Shown here in pieces: positions 52,893 to 64,000 of a stretch of 64,000 bases of DNA. Every line of letters begins with the position of its first letter. Position 1 is the first letter of the stretch. Under the pieces are notes generated by a model that did not search any database, was not told the origin of the DNA, and saw only the letters and a list, made by a program, of their open reading frames with translations. Position numbers and translations under genes: made by a program. This DNA comes from Planctomycetota bacterium (GTDB lineage: Bacteria > Planctomycetota > UBA1135 > UBA2386). The stretch covers positions 493,962 through 557,961 of the forward strand of contig JACKHZ010000012.1 in assembly GCA_020638735.1 (NCBI GenBank). The letters are read 5' to 3'.

Positions 52893-53462
52893 CTACAGCA
52901 TCGCCGCGAGCTCGGCGAGCGCGCGGCTCAGCGTCGAGCGCACCGCGACCTCGGTCTTGCCCAGCTCGGCGGCGATCTGCGCGTGGCTCAGGCCCATCAG
53001 GCGCGACATCAGCACGACCTCCTGCTTCTCCGGGGCCAGTCGGGTGAACGCGTGCTCGACCTTCTGCAACTCCTCGCGCGCCATCGCCTGGTGGCTCGGC
53101 GTGTAGACCGCCGCGAAGCCGCGGATCTCCTCCTCGTCGAGGCCGCCCTGTTCGCGCCCGGCGTCGCGCTTCTTCGCCTGCCAGTGCTCGGCCCGGTCGG
53201 CGATCTTGCGCATGGCGGTGGTGAACAGCCATTTGCGGAACTCCGGTTCGCCGCCGAAGCGGAACCGGTCGCTGCCCTCGAGGATGTCGCGACAGACCGA
53301 CTGCGCGAGGTCGCTGCACGACTCGCGGGCCAGCAGCATCGGGCCGGCCTTCAGCCGAACGAACGCGCGCAGCGCCGGCAGATGTTGCTGCAGCAGCACA
53401 GCGACGGCGGATTCGTCGTGTTGGGAGGCGCGGTGAAGCAGCGAGGCGAGGTCTTGTTCCAC
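52893..53462 (-). CDS. ECF-type RNA polymerase sigma factor (pair 3)
   Basis: The 189-residue product is read from the GTG at 53462 (VEQDLASLLHRASQ). A longer version from the ATG at 53519 would overlap the divergent kinase start by 2 bp and is less likely. Region 2 has CSDLAQSVCRDILEG and KWLFTTAMRKIADRAEHW. Region 4 has LAPEKQEVVLMSRLMGLSHAQIAAELGKTEVAVRSTLSRAL. A 55-bp region separates it from the kinase gene. The start remains uncertain. Confidence 0.88.
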   Translation of the reverse strand: MEQDLASLLHRASQHDESAVAVLLQQHLPALRAFVRLKAGPMLLARESCSDLAQSVCRDILEGSDRFRFGGEPEFRKWLFTTAMRKIADRAEHWQAKKRDAGREQGGLDEEEIRGFAAVYTPSHQAMAREELQKVEHAFTRLAPEKQEVVLMSRLMGLSHAQIAAELGKTEVAVRSTLSRALAELAAML

Positions 53463-53517
53463 CTTCGGTTCGGCGCGGGTCGGCGCGGGCGCCGAAGGAT
53501 AGCATGCGCGCCTCTGC

Positions 53518-56325
53518 ATGAGCGACGCGGCGCCTCCTCCCGGTGAAACTCCCTCGGCCGACCACGAGCTGGTCGTGCTGTGTCTCGATGCCCTGCAGGT
53601 CGGCGGTGAGAGCGCGGTGCGACGGGTGCTCGAGGCCCATCCTGACCGCGCCGACTGGCTGCGCGAACGGCTCGGCAAGCTGGCGCAGATGGGCCTGCTG
53701 CCGGTCGTCGAGAACGCGCCGGAGTTCCCCGAGCGGCTCGGCGAGCACCGACTGCTGCGCCGCCTCGGCGCGGGCGGCATGGGCGTGGTGTTCCTCGCCG
53801 AGCAGGAGTCGCTCGGCCGCACCGTGGCGCTCAAGGTGCTGCGGCCCGAGCAGCGCTTCTTCCCCGGCGCGCGGGCGCGCTTCCGCCGCGAGGTCGAGCT
53901 GGTGGCCAAGCTCGGCGACCCCGGCATCGTGCCGATCTACTCGGTCGGCGAAGTCGACGGCGTCGAGTACTTCACGATGGAGTACCTGCGCGGCGCGTCG
54001 CTCGGCGAGGCGATCGCGGCGTTCGCCGAACGCGCGCCCCGCGACCTGCGCGGCGCCGACCTCGCCGCGGTGGTCGCCGCGCGGGCTGGTGAGCCGGTGC
54101 GCGCGCCGCTGCCCGAGCTGTTCGCCGGCAGCTGGGTGCAGGTCGTCGCCCGCATCGTCGGGCGCATGGCGCGCGCGGTGCACCACGCCCACGAACGCGG
54201 CGTCGTGCACCGCGACCTCAAGCCCAACAACGCCATGGTCACCGGTGACGGCCGCGTGCTGCTGCTCGACTTCGGCCTGGCGGCGGCCGCGGACGCCGAT
54301 CGCATCACGCGCAGCGGCGCCGTGCTCGGCACGCTGCACTACATGGCGCCGGAGCAGATCGAGGGCGACGCCGTCGACGTGCGCACCGACGTCTACGCGC
54401 TCGGCGTCACGCTGCACGAGCTGTTGGCGTTGCGTTCGCCGTTCCAGACCACCGACACCGATCGGTTGCGGCAGCTGGTGCTGCACGGCGGCGCCGAGTC
54501 GCTGCGCCGCAGCAACCCCGACGTGCCGCGCGACGTCGAGAGCATCGCCCGGCAGGCGATGGACCGCGATCCGCGGCGACGCTATCCGAGCGCAGCGGCG
54601 TTGGCCGACGACCTCGAACGCTTCCTCGAGCTGCGCCCGGTCCAGGCTCGTCCCGCCGGCGCGGCCACGCGCGCGCGGCGGTGGATGCAGCGACACCCGG
54701 TGTGGGCGGCCAGCGGCGGCGTGCTGCTGGTCTCGGCGCTGGTCGGCTACGCGCTGTGGGGCCACCTCGAACGTCGCGCCGCGGAGCAGGTCGAGCAGGC
54801 GCGCGAGCAGGCGCACGGCAACCTGCGCGGCGCCATCGTGGCGATCGAGCAGTTGATGAAGTCGGCGCGCGAGGGACCGATGAGCACCACGCCCGGCCTC
54901 GACGGCGAACGGCTGCGGCAGTTGCAGCAGGCGATCCAGATGATCGAGCGCCTGCGCGCCGAGAACCCCGAGGACCCGACCGTGCAGCAGCTGTTCGGCC
55001 GCGGCATGATGCGCGCCGCGGAGCTGCAGGAGCTGCTCGGCGACTCGGCGGCGGCGGCGACGGCGTTGGACGCGGCGGAGCCGGTGATGGTCGCGCTGCG
55101 CGACGCGCACCCGGAGCACGCCGGCTACCGCGACGACGTGGTCGGGCTGCGGGTCGTGCGCGGTTCTGTCCTGGTGGGACTCGACCGGCTCGACGAAGCG
55201 CAGCAGGTCTGGCGCGACACGCTCGCCGACGTCGAACAGCACCACCCGAAGCCGTGGTCGCGCGAGCTCCGTCAGGTCGTCGGCACCTGCCACAACAACC
55301 TGGGCCGCATGCGCCACGTGGTCGGGGATCTCGACGGCGCCGCTGAGCATCTGCGCGCGGCGATTGCGACGGAGCAGGGCGTCGAGCGGCCGACGCTCGA
55401 CCTGCGGCTCGACAGCGCCCGCACCCACATGAACCTCGCGACGGTGATGTTCCAGCAACAGCAGGGCGAGCAGGCCGTCGGCTTGCTCGACGGGGTGCAG
55501 GAGGAGCTGGCGCAGCTGGCGCAGCAGTTCCCGAAGGAGCCGGAGATCCCGCGCGAGCAGGCGCGGGCACGGTTCGCGGCGGCGCGCCTGGCGATGGCGC
55601 GCGGCGACGAGGCGCGGGCTCGCGAGCTGCGCACCGAGGCGATCGCCGGCATGCAGCGGCTGGTGGACGCGTGGCCGGCGCGCGTCGCCTATCGACGTGA
55701 GCTCGGCGTCATGCAGTTCGACGCGGCGGTCGTCGAGCAGGAGAGTCGGCACCGCGACGCTGCGGCCGGGCTCATCGCGCCGGCGATCGCCGGCCACGAG
55801 CAGCTCGCCGGCGACGGCGCGGGTGGTGTGGAGGTGCTGACGGAGCTCGGCACCTTCCTGCGCCTGCGCGCCGGCCTCGAGGCCGCGTCGGGCAAGATCG
55901 ACGAGGCGCTGGCGACGCTCGGCCTGGCGATCGCGAGGCAGCAGGAAGCGATCGTGCAGCGACCCAGGGACCCGCACCATCGGGTCCAGCTCGCCGCGCT
56001 GCACCAGGAGGTCGCGGCGGTGCACATGCACGACCAACACTGGGAGCCGTGCCGCGACGCGCTGCTGCAGGCGCGCGACGCCTACGAGGTCGCGTTGGCA
56101 GCGGGGGATCGCGCCACGATGGAGCCGCGCCGCTTCCCCAAGGTGCTGATGGTGCTGGCCCAGGTGCAGCTGATGTGCGACGACTTCGACGCCGTCATGG
56201 CTGCGCTGCAGCGGCTCGTCGAGCTGCAGCCGATGAAGCGCGCCGAGCTGGAGAAGGTCGGAGAGCGCCTGCACGTCGACGACCGCGAGGACTTCGCCGC
56301 GCTGCTCGACGCGGCGCCGCGTTGA
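53518..56325 (+). CDS. Transmembrane Ser/Thr protein kinase with helical repeat tail (pair 3)
   Basis: The 935-residue product has a kinase domain from about 76 to 370: GAGGMGVVF, Lys106, HRDLKPNN (231-238), DFG (251-253) and APE in YMAPEQIEG. A 25-residue insert (FAERAPRDLRGADLAA) lies before the catalytic loop, as in kinase 4. One membrane segment is at about 394-416 (VWAASGGVLLVSALVGYALWG). The outer part is all helical: a coiled segment (EQVEQAREQAHGNLRG) and TPR-like units (MRHVVGDLDGAAEHLRAAI, LAVAR-like LGLAIARQQEAIVQRP). It diverges from the sigma factor at 53462. Its stop is 9 bp from that of the kinase-Kelch gene. Confidence 0.93.
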   Translation: MSDAAPPPGETPSADHELVVLCLDALQVGGESAVRRVLEAHPDRADWLRERLGKLAQMGLLPVVENAPEFPERLGEHRLLRRLGAGGMGVVFLAEQESLGRTVALKVLRPEQRFFPGARARFRREVELVAKLGDPGIVPIYSVGEVDGVEYFTMEYLRGASLGEAIAAFAERAPRDLRGADLAAVVAARAGEPVRAPLPELFAGSWVQVVARIVGRMARAVHHAHERGVVHRDLKPNNAMVTGDGRVLLLDFGLAAAADADRITRSGAVLGTLHYMAPEQIEGDAVDVRTDVYALGVTLHELLALRSPFQTTDTDRLRQLVLHGGAESLRRSNPDVPRDVESIARQAMDRDPRRRYPSAAALADDLERFLELRPVQARPAGAATRARRWMQRHPVWAASGGVLLVSALVGYALWGHLERRAAEQVEQAREQAHGNLRGAIVAIEQLMKSAREGPMSTTPGLDGERLRQLQQAIQMIERLRAENPEDPTVQQLFGRGMMRAAELQELLGDSAAAATALDAAEPVMVALRDAHPEHAGYRDDVVGLRVVRGSVLVGLDRLDEAQQVWRDTLADVEQHHPKPWSRELRQVVGTCHNNLGRMRHVVGDLDGAAEHLRAAIATEQGVERPTLDLRLDSARTHMNLATVMFQQQQGEQAVGLLDGVQEELAQLAQQFPKEPEIPREQARARFAAARLAMARGDEARARELRTEAIAGMQRLVDAWPARVAYRRELGVMQFDAAVVEQESRHRDAAAGLIAPAIAGHEQLAGDGAGGVEVLTELGTFLRLRAGLEAASGKIDEALATLGLAIARQQEAIVQRPRDPHHRVQLAALHQEVAAVHMHDQHWEPCRDALLQARDAYEVALAAGDRATMEPRRFPKVLMVLAQVQLMCDDFDAVMAALQRLVELQPMKRAELEKVGERLHVDDREDFAALLDAAPR

Positions 56326-56334
56326 CCGCGCGGC

Positions 56335-60308
<3,974 letters not shown>

Positions 60309-60312
<4 letters not shown>

Positions 60313-60941
60313 GGCTCGCCCGCGCCCGAACTCGCGGAGCCGGTCGAGTCGCCGAGGCGCTGCTGCAGCTCGGCGCGGTAGGCCTGCATTCCGCGCACCA
60401 GCCGGTGCTTCGCGGTCGACAACGGGATGCCGAGCCGCTGGGCCGCCTGCTCCATCGGCTGCTCCTCGAAGATGCGCAGCCGGACCACGTCCTGCAGCGG
60501 CTGCTCGAGCGTCGCCAGCGCCGACTCCAGCACCCGCGCGCGCTCCATGTGGGAGGCCATGCGGCTCGGCGTCGTCGAGCGCGGCGGCAGCATGCCGCCG
60601 ACGGTGTCGTGGCCGCCGAGATCGCTGAAGCGCGCGGTGCGACCGCCGCCGCGCTTCTTGCGCGTCAGCATGCGCAGCGCGTCGTGCACGCGGTTCCTGG
60701 CGATGCCGAGCAGCCACGCGCGGTAGCGCGCCAGCCCTTGCCATTCGTGCTGGTTGCGGTCGCGCCACGCCATCCACAGCGCGTCCTGCCAGACGTCCTC
60801 GACCGAGATCGCGGCGCGCGCGTCGGGACCGAGCCAGCTGCCGATGACGACGAAGATCGTCGGCGCGTCGAAGCTGTCGACGATCTCGGCCCAGCTCGCC
60901 GGCGAGCGGTGTGGCTGGTTCTGTTCGGGAGCGTCGGACAC
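60309..60941 (-). CDS. ECF-type RNA polymerase sigma factor (pair 4)
   Basis: The 210-residue product starts at the GTG at 60941 (VSDAPEQNQPH). Region 2 has ISVEDVWQDALWMAWRDRN and RYRAWLLGIARNRVHDALRM. Region 4 has LATLEQPLQDVVRLRIFEEQPMEQAAQRLGIPLSTAKHRLVRGMQAYR. It overlaps the kinase by 4 bp, giving coupled translation as in pair 2. A TACGCT hexamer lies 13 bp before the GTG. The frame continues upstream without a good start. Confidence 0.9.
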
Positions 60942-61003
60942 GGAAGGGCAGGCAAGCGTAGCCCATCCGTCGGCGGCCGGGGACCGCCGCCGCCGCCGCG
61001 CCG

Positions 61004-61932
61004 TCAGGCCGGTCGCATCGGGCGGAAGCGCCGGGCGAAGTCGGGCTCGGCGAAGGCGATGACCTCGCTCCGCCCGCCGCCGTCCGCCCGCGGGCGGAGC
61101 GGGTGCGGGAAGCACAGCCGGGCGCCGTGCAGCATGGTGCGCTTGATGCCGTGCGACCGGAAGGCGCGCAGGTTGGCGTCGGGGTCGCCGTAGCGGGGGT
61201 CGCCGAGCAGCGGGTGGCCGATCGCCGCGAGGTGGGCCCGGATCTGGTGCGTGCGGCCGGTCTCGAGCGACACCCGCACCAGCGTCGCGTCGCGGCCGCG
61301 TTGCAGGACGTGCAGGTGCGACACCGCGCGCTGGCCGTCGACCTCGTCGACGACCGCCTTCGGCTTGTCGCCGCGCGGCTCGTCGAGGATGCGCAGCGGC
61401 AGGTCGATGGTGCGTTCGTCGTCGGCGATCACGCCGGCCGTGATCGCGTCATACTCGCGGCTGATCTCGCCGTTCTCCATCGCCGTGCCGAGCGCGCGCA
61501 GCGAGTCCGCGTCGCGACCGACCAGCAGCAGCCCGGATGCCTCGCGGTCGAGGCGGTGGGCCAGGCCCGAGCCCGGCAGCTCGCGCTGCAGCGCGTCGGC
61601 GACCGAGTGCTCGACCAGCGGGCCGAGGTGCACGGCGAGGCCTGGCGGCTTGTGCAGCACGACGACCGCGTCGTCTGCGTACATCACCGGCAGGTCGAGG
61701 GCGAGCGTCAGCGCGAGGTGCTCACCGGCGAAGGCCACGGTCTGGCCTTCGTGCAGCCGCGTGGTGCCGGCGGCGAGCACAGAGTCGACGGCGACCGCGC
61801 CGATCGCGCACAGTCGGCGCGCGACCTTCTGCGACAGGCGTTGGCCTTCTTCGGCGGCGCCTTCGAGCTCGAGCTCGTGCAGGAACGCGTCGAGACGGCG
61901 GCCGTCCTGCGCCGTGGTGACCTTGGCGACGA

Positions 61933-61936
<4 letters not shown>
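61004..61936 (-). CDS. RluA-family pseudouridine synthase
   Basis: The 310-residue enzyme begins at a GTG overlapping the carA stop (GTGA). An S4-like N-terminus (LDAFLHELELEGAAEEGQRLS) is followed by the catalytic domain. The nucleophile Asp130 is in HRLDREASGLLLVG, with VVLHKPPGLAVH before it and SLETGRTHQIRAHLAAIGHPLLGDPRYG after it, the full RluA/RluD motif set. It isomerises uridines in rRNA or tRNA; which site cannot be told. It lies in an operon with carA and the larB remnant. Confidence 0.93.
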
Positions 61937-63098
<1,162 letters not shown>

Positions 63099-63102
<4 letters not shown>

Positions 63103-63371
63103 TGTCTTGTGGGGGCTGCGGCGGCGTGCGGCTGGTTGATCTGCGACGCTAGGTAGCCGGCTCCGAAACCGTTGTCAATGTTGACGACCGCCACCCCCGC
63201 CGCGCAGCTGTTGAGCATGGTCAGCAGGGCCGAGAGCCCGGCGAAGGAGGCGCCGTAGCCGACGCTGGTAGGCACGGCCACGACCGGAGTTGCGACGAGT
63301 CAGGTGACCACCGAGCCCAGCGCGCCCTCCATGCCGGCGACGACCACCACGACGCGCGCGCGGCGGATCGC
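63099..63371 (-). pseudogene. larB: 3' fragment of larB (nickel-pincer cofactor synthesis) with in-frame TGA
   Basis: The last part of LarB is clear: RRARVVVVVAGMEGALGSVVT, a TGA at 63302-63300, then LVATPVVAVPTSVGYGASF and GLSALLTMLNSCAAGVAVVNIDNGFGAGYL. LarB carboxylates nicotinic acid adenine dinucleotide in the first step of the lactate racemase cofactor pathway. Upstream of about 63371 no frame continues the protein, so at least the first 60 percent is lost. The TGA stands where family members normally have Gly (GGA). The stop overlaps the TTG start of carA, a fossil of an old operon. Confidence 0.85.
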
Positions 63372-63537
63372 CGGACGTGAACTTCGTGACGCTGCGCAAT
63401 CGGGATGATCCTGTGGCTTCCTTGATCGGCGACACCCTGCCCAGCCCCGGAGACTCTGCACGTGGTGTGCCCCGACGGGTTGTACTCCTGGCAGTCCGGC
63501 CGCGTGGAGGTCACGTGGCACGCGGAGCACGAGACGC
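63372..63537. other. Stretch without recognisable gene between larB fragment and Fic gene
   Basis: No start codon with a plausible protein was found in either direction in these 166 bp, and none of the six frames shows a family I know. The sequence is a little less GC-rich than its surroundings. It may contain the recombination joint that removed the front of larB, and the 3' flank of the Fic gene. Confidence 0.4.
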
Positions 63538-64000
63538 CTAAGACTCGGTGAGCAGTTCGAGGTAGGCGTGGTAGGCGTAGACCCGGTCGCGCTGCTTGCC
63601 GGTGGTCTCGTGCAGCACGCCGAGCTCTTCGAGCAGATCGATGGCCTTGCGCGCCGGCGGCGCGGTGATCCCCAGCAGCTCGCTGGCCCGCAGGACGGTC
63701 AGGACCGGGTTCGAGGGCAGCAGGTCGAGCAGCTTCACGACCGTGATCGTCGCTCGCTCGTGGTGAACGACGCGTGCGCGATCGCGACCCATGAGTGCGT
63801 GGATCGCCTGCGCGACGCGCGCGCCGTCGTCGGCCGCATCCTTGACGCAGTCGAGGAAGAACGCGGTCCAGCGCTCCCAATCGCCATCGGTCCGCACCGC
63901 GGCGAGGCGAGCGTAGTACTCCTGCTGACGGCGCTTGAACGCCACGCTCGGATACAGAAGCGGTTGGTCAAGCAGGCCCCAATGCTCGACCAGCAGTGTG
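63538..64000 (-). CDS. Fic-family protein, C-terminal part (partial, runs off right edge)
   Basis: The frame is open from the window edge to a TAG at 63538-63540. It reads LLVEHWGLLDQPLLYPSVAF then KRRQQEYYARLAAVRTDGDW and ERWTAFFLDCVKDAA. This is the helical segment after the Fic core (LLYLSxYFKRxRxEYYxxL). It ends with a winged-helix domain (LPSNPVLTVLRASELLGITA, ARKAIDLLEELGVLHETTGKQ, RVYAYHAYLELL). The HPFxxGNGR catalytic motif would lie outside the window. Such proteins transfer AMP to targets; the winged helix suggests DNA binding or autoregulation. Confidence 0.88.
   Translation of the reverse strand, partial: TLLVEHWGLLDQPLLYPSVAFKRRQQEYYARLAAVRTDGDWERWTAFFLDCVKDAADDGARVAQAIHALMGRDRARVVHHERATITVVKLLDLLPSNPVLTVLRASELLGITAPPARKAIDLLEELGVLHETTGKQRDRVYAYHAYLELLTES

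Noticed and set aside
63300..63302. In-frame TGA in larB as a selenocysteine codon
   Set aside because: LarB has Gly at this place, not Cys, there is no downstream selenocysteine insertion hairpin apparent, and the front of the gene is missing anyway.
63480..63540. CxxCH-like text (SACHVT) in a minus-strand frame, possible heme protein
   Set aside because: A single motif in a frame without start, signal peptide or conserved surroundings; likely chance next to the Fic gene.

Overview
The window is very GC-rich chromosomal DNA with dense, short intergenic spacing. It carries about 40 genes, and most look like those of a free-living planctomycete (Planctomycetota, possibly one of the deep-branching marine Pla163/Poly30-like lineages; this placement is inference). 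The main evidence is four ECF-type sigma factors, each beside a transmembrane Ser/Thr kinase carrying WD40, TPR, FG-GAP or Kelch domains. A sulfatase, many secreted FG-GAP, LamG and NxxGxxAF proteins, and a recurrent C-terminal beta-rich module in secreted proteins point the same way. No rRNA, tRNA, CRISPR array, insertion sequence or prophage was found. Layout: 1-10.4 kb holds secreted or lipid-anchored proteins (MORN/CAP-like, HExxH peptidase-like, NxxGxxAF repeat, tyrosine phosphatase) around carB. 10.4-15.6 kb has a BamE-like lipoprotein, a PQQ-type propeller lipoprotein, and a minus-strand cluster of enolase-superfamily epimerase, MEMO-type protein and ACT-like protein. 15.8-29 kb is a block of large secreted proteins: a LamG twin pair (one fused to a metallophosphoesterase), an NlpC/P60 peptidase, two FG-GAP proteins and one long propeller-like protein. 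29-33 kb has WD40 kinase + sigma factor pair 1, divergently arranged. 33-39.6 kb has a frameshifted sulfatase, small lipoproteins, DUF2911-like and DUF2293 proteins, a TetR regulator with a visible operator, and a less GC-rich NPYAPG-type AAA ATPase. 39.7-43.7 kb holds proS and a HEAT-repeat protein. 43.7-46.8 kb has sigma/kinase pair 2. 47-51.7 kb holds nifJ with its dihydroorotate-dehydrogenase-like partner. 51.8-52.9 kb is a decayed DUF433/PIN-like module. 52.9-61 kb has sigma/kinase pairs 3 and 4, the latter a kinase-FG-GAP-Kelch chimera. 61-63.4 kb is rluA-carA-larB remnant, and the window ends inside a Fic-family gene. How the genes work together: housekeeping functions (CarA/CarB, ProS, pyruvate:ferredoxin oxidoreductase, RluA) sit among surface and signalling genes. 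Each sigma/kinase pair probably forms one signalling unit, in which a cytoplasmic kinase domain with a periplasmic sensor tail controls the adjacent sigma factor. Three genes are broken by one-base events (sulfatase frameshift, PIN-like TAG, LarB TGA), from either real decay or consensus errors in the assembly. Two window-wide patterns are not explained by individual genes. Predicted signal peptidase I substrates almost all begin the mature protein with Gln. Several genes have a TANNNT-like hexamer exactly six bases before the start codon, which suggests leaderless transcripts.
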